Shown one piece after another: positions 32,032-41,318 of a stretch of 64,000 nt of DNA (position 1 is the first letter of the stretch; each line of letters opens with the position of its first letter). The stretch is taken from positions 186,001 to 250,000 of the forward strand of contig NZ_RPDJ01000014.1 of the NCBI RefSeq assembly GCF_004023625.1, read 5' to 3'. Source of the DNA: Streptomyces cavernae (GTDB lineage: Bacteria; Actinomycetota; Actinomycetes; Streptomycetales; Streptomycetaceae). Below the pieces are notes generated by a model. It had not been told where the DNA came from and searched no databases. It saw nothing but the letters and a program-made list of their open reading frames with translations. A program made the position numbers and the translations under genes.

Positions 32032-32865
32032 CTACCAGATCGCCTCGACCCACTCCGGGTGGTCGATGAACGGGTTGCGGTTGCCCTGGTAGTTGTCGTA
32101 GATGATCTCGTTGCGGCGTTCCTCGAAGGCGTCCGGCGGGTCCTCGTCGTTCCACTGCTTCAGGACGGACAGGCGGCCGTGGTAGGGGACGCTGCCGTTG
32201 GTGACCGCGTCGTTGGGCTCCAGGTCCGGCCAGGAGTCGTCGCCCTCGTAGCGGACGGCCATGTAGAGGATCATGCGGGCCACATCGCCCTTGACGGCGT
32301 CGCGGGGCTCGAAGGAGTTGGAGTCGGTGAGGCTGCCGCCGCTGTTGGTGAACGAGCTGCCGCCGTTGTCGAAGTCCTTGTTGCCGCGGACGCTGTTGAC
32401 CTGGACGTCCTCGGGGCGCAGATGGTGCAGGTCGGTGCCCGGGCCGGCCGAGGTGCCGAAGTCGCCGTGGGACTGCGCCCACACGTGCTCACGGTTCCAG
32501 TTGCCCGTATTGCCGCCGTTCAGCGACTTGCTCCGCGAGATCCCGGAGTAGAGCAACTTCACGTTGTTGCTGTTGTTCGGGTCCTGGTCGGTGACCTTGA
32601 GCGCGTTCCAGACCGCCGAGTACGAGATCTTCGTCTGGTCGCTGATGATCGTGTGCAGGGAGTCCTTCAGCGCCGTGCCGGTCTTGCCGATCGCGCCCGC
32701 GTAGTACGTGTCGTCGTACGCCGTCGTCGTGGCTCCGGCGGGTGTCGCGGCCACGGTCGGCAGGGTGAGGCCGACCAGTACGGCGGAGGTCATCAGCGCC
32801 GGCGTCTTCCATCTGCCGGGCCGCCGGCTGCCGGAACGCCGTCTGCCTGTCTGCGCAACGGACAT
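32032..32865 (-). CDS. Secreted endonuclease I-type nuclease
   Basis: Extracellular non-specific nuclease of the EndA/endonuclease I family. The 277-aa protein has a long Arg-rich n-region and a hydrophobic core ending in TPAGA, a typical Streptomyces signal peptide. The beta-beta-alpha-metal active site reads NWNREHVWAQSHG, DLHHLRPEDVQVNSVRGNKD, and later DVARMILYMAVRYEGD; the His in REHVW is the presumed catalytic base, and the asparagine (VNSVRGN) a metal ligand. It lacks the lamin-tail domain some relatives carry. It may serve phosphate or nucleotide scavenging. It is a stand-alone gene. Confidence 0.9.
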   Translation of the reverse strand: MSVAQTGRRRSGSRRPGRWKTPALMTSAVLVGLTLPTVAATPAGATTTAYDDTYYAGAIGKTGTALKDSLHTIISDQTKISYSAVWNALKVTDQDPNNSNNVKLLYSGISRSKSLNGGNTGNWNREHVWAQSHGDFGTSAGPGTDLHHLRPEDVQVNSVRGNKDFDNGGSSFTNSGGSLTDSNSFEPRDAVKGDVARMILYMAVRYEGDDSWPDLEPNDAVTNGSVPYHGRLSVLKQWNDEDPPDAFEERRNEIIYDNYQGNRNPFIDHPEWVEAIW

Positions 32866-33062
32866 GGGGGTGCCCTTTCCCGAAGAGGTCTACGCGAGTT
32901 GACTGTTCGGTCAACCGGGAGCGTGGCATGGCGGACGGGTCTGTCATGTAACGGACAGGAAGCGGTTGTGTGACGTTCCGGCAAAGCGAGCAACCCCCGG
33001 CCTCGGTGGGGCCGGGGGCTGCCCGATGCGAGGGATATCCCTCAACTGGCGGAGGGATCGCC

Positions 33063-33317
33063 CTAGTTGACGTCCGACGCGTCCAGGGGGTAAATCGCCT
33101 GGCTGTTCTGCGCGCCCGAGGTGCCGGAGGTCCGCGAGCCCGAACCCGAACCCGAACCTGAGTCGGAGTCGGAGTCGGAGTCGGAGTCGGACGACGAGCC
33201 GGCGTCGTACTCGCTCGTGTCGACCGCCGTCCCGTGCTTCTGCACCCAAGCGGTGACCTCCGCACTGACGCCGGAGTCGCCGCCCCGGCCGCCGCCCATG
33301 CCGCCACCGAGCGCGCA
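33063..33317 (-). pseudogene. C-terminal fragment of a GT39/ArnT-like membrane glycosyltransferase
   Basis: The minus strand encodes GGGMGGGRGGDSGVSAEVTA, WVQKHGTAVDTSEYDAG, then a Ser-Asp/Ser-Gly run and AQNSQAIYPLDASDVN before a stop. A Gly-rich GGMGGG segment, a short WVxKH domain and an ending such as xxYxLDxSDV are what I know from the soluble C-terminal tail of actinobacterial family-39 glycosyltransferases. All membrane segments and the catalytic domain are missing, so it is a truncated remnant. The Ser-Asp run comes from a GGAGTC hexamer repeat at 33159-33194. Confidence 0.55.
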
Positions 33318-33326
33318 GGCATGAGT

Positions 33327-33382
33327 AACGGGCCGTACATCCTTCCCCCAACCGTCGGGCTGGGAGGGGTGTACGGCCCGTT
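33327..33382 (-). terminator. Long inverted repeat, probable terminator of the FG-GAP gene
   Basis: AACGGGCCGTACA (33327-33339) pairs perfectly with TGTACGGCCCGTT (33370-33382); the C-rich and G-rich runs inside extend the stem. It lies 82 bases past the stop of the minus-strand FG-GAP gene and also touches the edge of the glycosyltransferase fragment. Confidence 0.7.
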
Positions 33383-33464
33383 CGTCCGCTCGGTGAACGG
33401 TCAGCACATGCTCAGCGCGGACTGGTTCACGATCGGCACATTCTCAGCGCGCGCTGGTGCAGGA

Positions 33465-34952
33465 TCAACGCAGGCTGAACCCGAACAGCGCGTCCGTTGC
33501 CGGCGCGGAGAGGGTCGAGCCGCTGAAGGCGAACGCGGACGTCGCGGTCAGGCCCGTGGAGGAACCGCGCAGCAGCCACACGGCCCCGTCGTTGCTGTTC
33601 TCGGCGGTGGAGGCGGCGGCGAGGTCCCGGCGGCCGTTGCCGTTGACGTCCAGGAGCGCGGTGGTGACGCCGAACTTGTCTCCCGTCTCGGCAACTCCGG
33701 GCACCCCGGCGGTGTTCTGGGTGATGACCGTCGTGCCGGCGCCGGTGACACCGGAGGCGCTGCCGCGGACGAGGGCGACCGAGCCGGCGTTGGTGAGGCC
33801 GCTGAAGTCCTCGCCGGGGATGCCGAGCGCGATGTCGGCGAAGCCGTCTCCCGTGACATCGGCGACCGAGACGGCCCCGCCGGTCAGGTCACCGGACTCC
33901 TGGGCGCCGGGGAAGCCGGGCAGGTCCTGGTCGAAGGTCTTCACGTTGCTCGGGGACGGGCCGGAGGCGGAGCCGTACGCGATGCGAACCTTCTGGGAAA
34001 TGCTGTCCGCGCCGACGACGATGTCGTCGAACTTGTCGCCGTTCACGTCGCCCACTCCGGTGCCGGCCGGAGTGCTGCCCCCGTCGCCGATCGACAAGGT
34101 CTCGGTGAAGCCCGCACCGCCGCCCAGCAGCAGCCTGTTGCCCCACTGGCCGTCACCGGCGTAGGCCCACTGGACGATGTCGTCCTTGCCGTCGCCGTTG
34201 ACGTCACCGACCTGGCCCGAGACGACGGGGCCGGTGATGGATGCGGGGCCGTCCTCGCAGCCGCCGTTGGAGACGCAGGTGGCGTCGTCCGCCTCGTAGC
34301 CCCACCACTGGGACTTGTCGACCACGTTGAGCACGGCGGCCGGCTTGCCGACCCGGGAGACGGGGCCCTTCCACAGCGTGGCCGGCGCGCCCACGGGGTC
34401 GTCGCCGCTCAGGGGCTGCGCCGAGAACAGCGCGAGGTCGGCCTTGCCGTCCCCGTCGAAGTCGCCGATCTGCGGGGCGGCCCCGTACCCGGCGATGTTG
34501 GTGCCGCCGGTGAGTCCGGAGGCGGAGCCCCACAGGATGACGGAGCCGGCCTTGCCGCCGGCGATCACGAGGTCGCCGAACCCGTCGTTGTCCAGGTCTC
34601 CCTTGGCGAAGGTGGAGCCGAAGCGCTCGCCGGCGGTGGCGGCCCCCGGTACTCCGCTGGTCGAGCGGCTCACCAGCTTCTTCCTGGAGGCGGAGAGCCC
34701 GCTGGAGGAACCGTAGGTGACGGCTACGTAGCCCGCCTTGGCCTGGCCCGAGATCGTGGCGTTCGGCGCACCGACGACGAGGTCGGCCTTCCCATCACCG
34801 TTGAAGTCGTCCTGGACCTGAACGGACGGTGCGGCGGCCTGGGCCGCGCCCCCTGTGAGAGCCCAAGCACCGAGACCTCCGGCGACCAGCGCCGCGGCGG
34901 CCAGCGGGGCGGTCAGCCGCTTGGTGCGGGTTCTGCGTCTTACTCCGGACAT
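33465..34952 (-). CDS. Secreted FG-GAP/VCBS repeat protein (integrin-alpha-like)
   Basis: A 495-aa exported protein: basic N terminus, hydrophobic core (LAAAALVAGGLGAWALTGGA) and cleavage near AQAAAP. The mature part is a seven-bladed propeller-like array; calcium loops of the form DxDxDG recur, e.g. DDFNGDGKADLVVGAP, GDLDNDGFGDLVIAG, GDFDGDGKADLALF, GDVNGDGKDDIVQW, GDVNGDKFDDIVVGA, ADVTGDGFADIALGIP and LDVNGNGRRDLAAAS. Such proteins are extracellular and often numerous in Streptomyces; ligands are unknown. There is a single cysteine pair in VSNGGCEDG and ATC. It is divergent from the serine-hydrolase gene. Confidence 0.9.
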   Translation of the reverse strand: MSGVRRRTRTKRLTAPLAAAALVAGGLGAWALTGGAAQAAAPSVQVQDDFNGDGKADLVVGAPNATISGQAKAGYVAVTYGSSSGLSASRKKLVSRSTSGVPGAATAGERFGSTFAKGDLDNDGFGDLVIAGGKAGSVILWGSASGLTGGTNIAGYGAAPQIGDFDGDGKADLALFSAQPLSGDDPVGAPATLWKGPVSRVGKPAAVLNVVDKSQWWGYEADDATCVSNGGCEDGPASITGPVVSGQVGDVNGDGKDDIVQWAYAGDGQWGNRLLLGGGAGFTETLSIGDGGSTPAGTGVGDVNGDKFDDIVVGADSISQKVRIAYGSASGPSPSNVKTFDQDLPGFPGAQESGDLTGGAVSVADVTGDGFADIALGIPGEDFSGLTNAGSVALVRGSASGVTGAGTTVITQNTAGVPGVAETGDKFGVTTALLDVNGNGRRDLAAASTAENSNDGAVWLLRGSSTGLTATSAFAFSGSTLSAPATDALFGFSLR

Positions 34953-35259
34953 GCGACTGCCTCTCGAATAGGACAGGTGAACGCGTGATCGTCGTTCATG
35001 CAGTGCGACTCGAACCTCAGGCCATAGGTTGTACGGTCAATTGTCATGCGTGCGTAACAGCCTGTTCGGCGCAGGTTTCCACGTCGCTCACCGACAGGCG
35101 CGTGAAGTACCGGTTCGCCGATCGCGTCCGCGCAGTAGCTCCTCGTACGGCCGTACGTCTATCCGCACAACCCGTACAACCTTTCGCCACCCTTCGCGTG
35201 TCAAGGGCTGAGAGTGTGCCGGGGGCGCACTCGCACGTGCTTCGAGAGGGGAAGCCTTC
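34953..35259. other. Divergent promoter region
   Basis: About 307 bases between the FG-GAP gene (minus) and the serine-hydrolase gene (plus). A perfect 14-base palindrome CGTACGGCCGTACG lies at 35144-35157, about 100 bases before the serine-hydrolase start, and may be an operator. The right end carries the GAGGGGAAG ribosome-binding site. No clear promoter hexamers can be assigned. Confidence 0.45.
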
Positions 35260-36198
35260 ATGACTCACCGTTTATCCCGGCGCGCCCGCGTGCTCGGGGC
35301 GGGCCTGGCGGCCGGGGTGCTGGCGCCGCTCGTCGTGGCCTCGACGCCCGCCGGTGCCGCCACGCCGCAGGTGACCTGCACGTCCGCCAAGGCGGGACTC
35401 GCCGCCAAGCTACAGAGGGACATCAGGGCGGCGCTCGCCACGCGCCGGGGAACGGTGGCCCTCGGCGTCCACGACCGCAAGACGAAGACGAGTTGCTCGC
35501 TCCGTGCCACCACTGCCTACGACTCCGCCAGCGTCGTGAAGGTGACCGTGCTGGCCACGCTGCTGTGGGACGCGAGGAAGCACAACCGGTATCTGACGCA
35601 GCGTGAGCAGAACCTCGCCACCGCGATGATCACCAAGTCGGACAACGACGCCACCACCGCGCTGTGGAGACAGCTCGGGGTGACCAAGGTGAGGCAGTTC
35701 CTGGCCGCCGCCGGGATGACCCAGACCCGGCCGGGCGCGAACGGCTACTGGGGCCTGACGCAGATCACGGTCCGCGACGAGCAGAAGCTGCTGGGGCTGA
35801 TCACCGCCCGGAACTCCGTGCTGAGCGACAACTCCCGCGCGTACATCATGAAGTTGATGAACAGGGTCGTCGCCTCGCAGCGCTGGGGCACGCCCGCCGG
35901 AGCGCCCTCCTCGGTGAAGGTGTACGTCAAGAACGGCTGGCTCCCCCGCGCCACCCACGGCTGGCGGGTGCACAGCGTGGGCGCGTTCCAGGGCGGCGGC
36001 CACGACTACTACATCACCGTCCTCACACAGGGCAACAGCACGATGAACTACGGCGTCACCACCATCCAGAACGTGGCGCGGGCCATCCACAAGGACCTGG
36101 TCCCGACGACCGTGAGCCCCCAGCGCCACGGCACGACGAGCACCCCGATGCAGGCGTTCCCGACGTTCCCGGCGGTCCCTGAGGACACGGCGAAGTGA
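35260..36198 (+). CDS. Secreted serine hydrolase, class A beta-lactamase/PBP-like fold
   Basis: A 312-aa exported protein with a clear signal peptide (LGAGLAAGVLAPLVVASTPA then GAA). Active-site motifs of the penicillin-recognising family are present: SxxK as SASVVKV (near residue 88), SDN as KSDNDAT, and a KTG-equivalent KNG in VYVKNGWLPR. The Glu166 loop of true class A beta-lactamases is not recognisable (GANGYWGLTQIT in that area), so efficient beta-lactam hydrolysis is doubtful; a peptidase or esterase role in the envelope is equally possible. The C-terminal 35 residues are a Thr/Pro-rich tail. Confidence 0.8.
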   Translation: MTHRLSRRARVLGAGLAAGVLAPLVVASTPAGAATPQVTCTSAKAGLAAKLQRDIRAALATRRGTVALGVHDRKTKTSCSLRATTAYDSASVVKVTVLATLLWDARKHNRYLTQREQNLATAMITKSDNDATTALWRQLGVTKVRQFLAAAGMTQTRPGANGYWGLTQITVRDEQKLLGLITARNSVLSDNSRAYIMKLMNRVVASQRWGTPAGAPSSVKVYVKNGWLPRATHGWRVHSVGAFQGGGHDYYITVLTQGNSTMNYGVTTIQNVARAIHKDLVPTTVSPQRHGTTSTPMQAFPTFPAVPEDTAK

Positions 36199-36265
36199 CC
36201 CATGCCCGGGCCGGCCTTCACCAGGAGGCCGCTCCCGGGACACCCGGGCGTCCTAGCGTCCTGCC

Positions 36266-37303
36266 ATGCGCCTGAGATCTCTGCTCGCCACCGTCACCGC
36301 CGGGCTGGCGGCGGCCACCTGTCTGGTCGCCGCGGGGCCCGTCAACGCCGACTCCCCGGGCACTCGTGCCTGTTCGCCCACCGTCTCGATCGACTCCTTC
36401 TCCGACGCGCTGGACAAGACGACGTTCGACGGCACCTTCACAGGCAACTTCTCCGCTCTCGCCGTGGACCGGGACGGCAGGCTCGCCGCGCTCTCCGACC
36501 GGTCCGCGCTCTTCATCCTGGACCGCGGCACGTTCGCGCCCGGGAGCGTCGTGGCCCTCGCGGACGAGAACGGTGCCGCGCTCGACTCCGAGGGCCTGGT
36601 CGTCGACCGCGACGGCACCCGGCTCGTGGCCTCCGAGACGGAACCGTCCATCCGCCGCCACTCCCGCGACGGCAGGATCCTGGACCGGCTCCCCGTGCCC
36701 GAGGCACTCCGGGTCGCCCCGGCCGGCCGCGCCACCGGCAACCAGACCTTCGAGGGACTGACCCTCCTCCCCGGCGGTCGCACGCTCCTCGCGGGCATGG
36801 AAGGCACCCTCAGCGGCGACACGGACGGCATCGTCCGCCTCCAGACCTGGAACCGCGCCGCGGACCGCCGCCACGGGGAGTTTCGCCTCGGCGCCCAGTA
36901 CGGCTACCGCAAGGACCCCGGCCTGGGCGTCTCGGAGACCACCGCGACCCCGGACGGCCGTCTCCTCGTCCTGGAGCGCGGCTTCACCGCCGGCGTCGGC
37001 AACACCGTCCGCCTCCACCTCGCCGATCTCCGGCACGCCACGGACACCTCCCGGACCGACACCCTGACCGGACAGGACGGCGTACGCCTCGCCCGCAAGA
37101 CGCTCCTCGCCGACCTGGTGAACTGCCCGTCCCTGGGCGCCACGGCCAAGCAGCCCCAGCCCAACCCGCTCCTCGACAACATCGAGGGCATGACGATCAC
37201 CGGCCGCGACCCCCACGGCCGCCTCCGCGTCCTCCTGGTCAGCGACGACAACCAGGGCGCGACCCAGACCACCCGGTTCTACCGGCTGACGGTCCGCGTC
37301 TGA
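36266..37303 (+). CDS. Secreted esterase-like/phytase-like beta-propeller protein
   Basis: A 345-aa exported protein: signal peptide MRLRSLLATVTAGLAAATCL then VAAGPVNA. The mature sequence follows the esterase-like activity of phytase family (PF13449): SALAVDRDGRLAALSDRSAL, ALDSEGLVVDRDGTRLVASE, NQTFEGLTLLPGGRTLLAGM, the second repeat VSETTATPDGRLLVLERGF and LDNIEGMTITGRDPHGRLRV. The acidic SEG/FEG/IEG residues are the family's conserved positions. The substrate may be phytate-like or another phosphoester, unproven. The gene starts 67 bases after the serine hydrolase, so the two may be cotranscribed, and it ends at a strong terminator. Confidence 0.82.
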   Translation: MRLRSLLATVTAGLAAATCLVAAGPVNADSPGTRACSPTVSIDSFSDALDKTTFDGTFTGNFSALAVDRDGRLAALSDRSALFILDRGTFAPGSVVALADENGAALDSEGLVVDRDGTRLVASETEPSIRRHSRDGRILDRLPVPEALRVAPAGRATGNQTFEGLTLLPGGRTLLAGMEGTLSGDTDGIVRLQTWNRAADRRHGEFRLGAQYGYRKDPGLGVSETTATPDGRLLVLERGFTAGVGNTVRLHLADLRHATDTSRTDTLTGQDGVRLARKTLLADLVNCPSLGATAKQPQPNPLLDNIEGMTITGRDPHGRLRVLLVSDDNQGATQTTRFYRLTVRV

Positions 37304-37304
37304 A

Positions 37305-37336
37305 CGTGTGGCCCGACCGTTCGGCCGGGCCACACG
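37305..37336 (+). terminator. Terminator of the phytase-like gene
   Basis: CGTGTGGCCCG (37305-37315) pairs perfectly with CGGGCCACACG (37326-37336) around a 10-base loop, directly after the stop codon. Confidence 0.85.
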
Positions 37337-37457
37337 CGACCGTGCACCGGGGTGCCGCGTGGTGACCGGAGCGGTCGTGCGGAGCGCTCAGGTCCGGGTT
37401 TCCGTGAGGGTCCGGACAGGGAGTGTGTTGCGGAGGGATGAAATCCGCTTCTGTCGA

Positions 37458-37513
37458 TGTTGATGTCTGTTGATGTCTTCCGGCGGACCAGCGATGGCTG
37501 CCGGCGGACCAGC
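37458..37513. repeat. Two short direct repeats upstream of the ABC exporter
   Basis: TGTTGATGTC is tandemly duplicated at 37458-37477, and CCGGCGGACCAGC occurs at 37480-37492 and 37501-37513. They sit just before the ribosome-binding site (GGAGG, 37521) of the ABC gene, so copy number might change spacing of its promoter. Confidence 0.6.
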
Positions 37514-37532
37514 ATGGACAGGAGGCACCTGC

Positions 37533-40500
37533 GTGGCAGCGCAACAGGAGGGGGCCGGGCAGGAGAGCCCCGGCTGGGCACGACGGCTCGCCGGATACGC
37601 GTGGCGGTACCCGAAGGACGTCGTGCTCGCGCTCGGCTCCTCACTGGCCGGGATGGCCCTCATGGCCCTCGTGCCGCTGATCACCAAGGTGATCATCGAC
37701 GATGTGATCGGTGACGGCAACAGGTCCATGGCCCCCTGGGCGGGCGCGCTGATCGGTACCGCGGTCGTCGTCTACGCCCTCACCTACGTCCGCCGCTACT
37801 ACGGCGGCCGCCTGGCGCTCGACGTCCAGCACGACCTGCGCACCGGGATGTACGAGACGATCACCCGGCTCGACGGCAGACGGCAGGACGAGCTGTCCAC
37901 CGGGCAGGTCGTCGGCCGGGCCACCAGTGACCTGCAGCTCATCCAGGGTCTGCTGTTCATGCTCCCGATGACGATCGGGAACATCCTGCTCTTCCTCATC
38001 TCCGTCGTGATCATGGCGTGGCTCTCACTGCCACTCACCCTGGTCGCCCTCGCCGTCGCCCCCGCCCTGTGGGTGATCGCCAAGCGCAGCCGCACCAGGC
38101 TGCATCCCGCCACCTGGTACGCCCAGGCGCAGGCGGCCGCCGTGGCGGGCGTGGTCGACGGTGCCATCAGCGGTGTCAGGGTGGTCAAGGGCTTCGGTCA
38201 GGAGGAGCAGGAGACCGGGAAGCTGCGGGAGGTCGGACGGCGGCTGTTCGCGGGCCGGCTGCGCGCCGTCCGGCTGAACGCCCGCTACACCCCCGCCCTG
38301 CAGGCCGTCCCGGCGCTCGGCCAGGTGGCCATGCTGGCGCTCGGCGGCTGGCTCGCGGTGCGCGGGCACATCACGCTCGGCACCTTCGTGGCCTTCTCGG
38401 CGTACCTGGCGCAACTCGTCGGACCGGTGCGGATGCTCGCCGTGGTGCTCACCGTCGGGCAGCAGGCCCGGGCGGGCACCGAGCGCGTACTGGAGCTGAT
38501 CGACACCCGGCCGTCGATCAAGGACGGCACGCGGGAACTGCCCGCGGACGCCCCCGCGACCGTCGAGTTCGACGACGTGTCGTTCGGCTACGGCACCAAC
38601 GGCCACGACGCCGACGGGCAGGACGGTGCCAAGGTCCTCGACGGCCTGTCCTTCGAGATCCGCGCCGGCGAGACCCTCGCCGTCGTCGGCTCCTCCGGCT
38701 CCGGCAAGTCCACCGTCTCCCTCCTCCTGCCGCGCTTCTACGACGTCACCCACGGCGCCGTCCTCGTCGGCGGCCACGACGTCCGCGAGCTCACCCTGGA
38801 CTCGCTGCGCGCCGCGATCGGGCTGGTCCCCGAGGACTCCTTCCTCTTCTCGGACACGGTCCGGAACAACATCGCCTACGGCCGCCCGGACGCCACCCAG
38901 GAGGAGATCGAGGCCGCCGCGCGGGCCGCCCAGGCGGACGGTTTCATCGCCGACCTGCCCGAGGGCTACGACACCAAGGTCGGCGAGCACGGCCTCACCC
39001 TCTCCGGCGGCCAGCGCCAGCGCATGGCACTCGCCCGCGCCCTGCTCACCGACCCACGCCTGCTCGTGCTGGACGACGCGACCTCCGCGGTGGACGCCCG
39101 GGTCGAGCACGAGATCCACGAGGCGCTGAAACACGTCATGGAGGGCCGGACCACACTGCTGATCGCGCACCGGCGCTCCACCCTCAACCTCGCCGACCGC
39201 ATCGCCGTCCTCGACGGCGGCCGGCTCGCCGACATCGGCACCCACGAGGAACTCCAGCAGCGCTCGCCCCTGTACCGGCGGCTGCTCACCGACCCCGACG
39301 AACTGGGCGGGGTCTCGCCCGGTCACACCCAGCCGTCCTGCCCGCAGGAGGACACCTCCATAAGGGACGAGCTGGACGCCGAGTTCGACGCCGAGCGAGG
39401 CATCACACCCAGACTGTGGACGGGTGAACGCGAACCCCGCGACACCGCCTTCGACGGGATGCCCGCGACACCCGAACTCCTCGCACAGGTCGAGGCGCTG
39501 CCCCCGGCGACCGACACCCCCGGCGTCGACGAGGCGCAGGCGGTCCGGCCCGAGGAGTCCTACGGCCTCAGAAGGCTGCTGCGCGGCTTCGGGCTGCCGC
39601 TGCTGCTCAGCCTCGTCCTCGTCGCCACCGACGCGGGCATGGCCCTGCTGCTGCCGGTGCTGATCCGGCACGGCATCGACCAGGGAGTCAACGAACTCGC
39701 CCTGGGCGCGGTGTGGGCAGCTTCCCTGCTCGGGCTGCTCGCCGTGCTGGCCCAGTGGGCCGCCCAGATCGGCGAGATGCGGATGACGGGCCGCACCGGC
39801 GAACGTGTCCTGTACGCACTCCGGTTGAAGATCTTCGCGCAGCTGCAGCGGCTCGGACTCGACTACTACGAGCGGGAGCTGACCGGCCGGATCATGACCC
39901 GTATGACCACCGACGTCGACGCGCTGTCGACGTTCCTGCAGACGGGCCTGGTCACCGCGTTCGTCTCCCTCACCACCTTCTTCGGCATCATGGTCGCGCT
40001 CGTCGTGATCGACCTGCAGCTCGCTCTGGTGGTCTTCCTGACGCTGCCGCCGCTGATCGTCGGCACGGTCTTCTTCCGCCGCGCCAGCGTCAAGGCGTAC
40101 GAACTCGCCCGTGAGCGGGTGTCGGTGGTCAACGCCGAACTGCAGGAGTCGGTGTCCGGGCTGCGGATCGTGCAGGCCTTCCGGCGGGAGGAGGCGGGCG
40201 CCCGGAGTTACGCGGCGGGCAGTGAGGCCTACCGGCAGGCGCGCATCCGCGGCCAGTGGCTGATCTCGGTGTACTTCCCGTTCGTGCAGCTGCTGTCGTC
40301 GTTCGCGGCGGCGGCCGTGCTGATCGTGGGCGCGCAGCGGGTGGAGGCCGCGACGCTGACGACCGGCGCGCTGGTCGCCTACCTCCTCTACATCGACCTG
40401 TTCTTCGCCCCCGTACAGCAGCTCTCCCAGGTCTTCGACGGCTACCAGCAGGCCACGGTCTCGCTCGGCCGCATTCAGGAACTCCTCCAGGAGCCGACCT

Positions 40501-41318
40501 CCACCAAGGCCGCCGCCGAGCCGCTCGAGGTGCGCTCGCTGCGCGGCGACATCGCCTTCGAGGATGTCGACTTCGCCTACGGGTCCGGCGAGGAAGGCGA
40601 GGAGGCCCTGAGCGGGGTCTCCCTGTCCGTCCCGGCCGGGCAGACCGTCGCCTTCGTCGGTGAGACCGGAGCCGGCAAGTCCACGCTGGTGAAACTGGTC
40701 GCGCGCTTCTACGACCCGACCCGGGGCCGGGTCACGGTCGACGGCACGGATCTGCGTGCCCTGGATCTGACCTCCTATCGGCACCGTCTCGGTGTCGTAC
40801 CGCAGGAGGCGTACCTCTTCCAGGGCACGGTCCGGGACGCGATCGCCTACGGGCGGCCCGACGCCACCGACGCCGAGGTGGAGGCCGCCGCCCGCGCGGT
40901 CGGCGCGCACGACATGATCGCCACGCTGGAGGGCGGCTACCTCCACGAGGTCGCCGAACGCGGCCGGAACCTCTCCGCCGGACAACGGCAGCTCATCGCG
41001 CTCGCCCGCGCCGAACTCGTCGACCCGGACATCCTGCTCCTCGACGAGGCCACCGCCGCCCTCGACCTGGCCACCGAGGCACAGGTCAACCAGGCGACGG
41101 ACCGGCTCACCGGACGCCGCACCACGCTGGTCGTGGCCCACCGTCTGACGACGGCCGCGCGCGCGGACCGGGTCGTGGTCATGGACCGCGGCCGGGTCGC
41201 CGAGGACGGCACCCACGACGAACTGCTGGCGCTCGGCGGCCGGTACGCGCGGCTGTGGCGGACCTTCATAGGCGAGCCGGAGCCGGAGCCGGAGGAGCGC
41301 GTCGGCACCTCGTCATGA
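37533..41318 (+). CDS. Single-chain double ABC exporter (fused heterodimer), one degenerate ATP site
   Basis: A 1261-aa fusion of two exporter half-transporters, TMD1-NBD1-linker-TMD2-NBD2, each TMD with about six helices. NBD1: Walker A GSSGSGKST (near 386), signature LSGGQRQR (near 490), Walker B LLVLDDATSAVD, with Asp in place of the catalytic Glu, and H-loop LIAHRRST. NBD2: Walker A GETGAGKST (near 1042), signature LSAGQRQL, Walker B ILLLDEATAALD with the normal Glu, and VVAHRLTT. This is the asymmetric pattern of heterodimeric exporters (TM287/288 type), here in one chain. The GTG at 37533 is chosen for GGAGG 7 bases upstream. Cargo unknown: lipid, peptide or drug. Confidence 0.92.
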   Translation: MAAQQEGAGQESPGWARRLAGYAWRYPKDVVLALGSSLAGMALMALVPLITKVIIDDVIGDGNRSMAPWAGALIGTAVVVYALTYVRRYYGGRLALDVQHDLRTGMYETITRLDGRRQDELSTGQVVGRATSDLQLIQGLLFMLPMTIGNILLFLISVVIMAWLSLPLTLVALAVAPALWVIAKRSRTRLHPATWYAQAQAAAVAGVVDGAISGVRVVKGFGQEEQETGKLREVGRRLFAGRLRAVRLNARYTPALQAVPALGQVAMLALGGWLAVRGHITLGTFVAFSAYLAQLVGPVRMLAVVLTVGQQARAGTERVLELIDTRPSIKDGTRELPADAPATVEFDDVSFGYGTNGHDADGQDGAKVLDGLSFEIRAGETLAVVGSSGSGKSTVSLLLPRFYDVTHGAVLVGGHDVRELTLDSLRAAIGLVPEDSFLFSDTVRNNIAYGRPDATQEEIEAAARAAQADGFIADLPEGYDTKVGEHGLTLSGGQRQRMALARALLTDPRLLVLDDATSAVDARVEHEIHEALKHVMEGRTTLLIAHRRSTLNLADRIAVLDGGRLADIGTHEELQQRSPLYRRLLTDPDELGGVSPGHTQPSCPQEDTSIRDELDAEFDAERGITPRLWTGEREPRDTAFDGMPATPELLAQVEALPPATDTPGVDEAQAVRPEESYGLRRLLRGFGLPLLLSLVLVATDAGMALLLPVLIRHGIDQGVNELALGAVWAASLLGLLAVLAQWAAQIGEMRMTGRTGERVLYALRLKIFAQLQRLGLDYYERELTGRIMTRMTTDVDALSTFLQTGLVTAFVSLTTFFGIMVALVVIDLQLALVVFLTLPPLIVGTVFFRRASVKAYELARERVSVVNAELQESVSGLRIVQAFRREEAGARSYAAGSEAYRQARIRGQWLISVYFPFVQLLSSFAAAAVLIVGAQRVEAATLTTGALVAYLLYIDLFFAPVQQLSQVFDGYQQATVSLGRIQELLQEPTSTKAAAEPLEVRSLRGDIAFEDVDFAYGSGEEGEEALSGVSLSVPAGQTVAFVGETGAGKSTLVKLVARFYDPTRGRVTVDGTDLRALDLTSYRHRLGVVPQEAYLFQGTVRDAIAYGRPDATDAEVEAAARAVGAHDMIATLEGGYLHEVAERGRNLSAGQRQLIALARAELVDPDILLLDEATAALDLATEAQVNQATDRLTGRRTTLVVAHRLTTAARADRVVVMDRGRVAEDGTHDELLALGGRYARLWRTFIGEPEPEPEERVGTSS

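Larger units (their letters stand above)
32866..33464. other. Intergenic region between nuclease and FG-GAP genes
   Basis: About 600 bases. It holds the nuclease promoter region (left), a fragment resembling the C terminus of a membrane glycosyltransferase on the minus strand (33063-33317), and a strong inverted repeat at 33327-33382. No intact gene is seen. Confidence 0.5.

Noticed and set aside
35260..36198. Beta-lactam resistance gene
   Set aside because: SxxK, SDN and KxG motifs are present but the deacylating Glu loop is not recognisable, so resistance cannot be claimed.
38025..41216. Long minus-strand frame of over 1000 codons opposite the ABC exporter
   Set aside because: Antisense shadow; composition is Gly/Asp/Arg/Val-rich with no domains, while the plus strand has complete ABC motifs.
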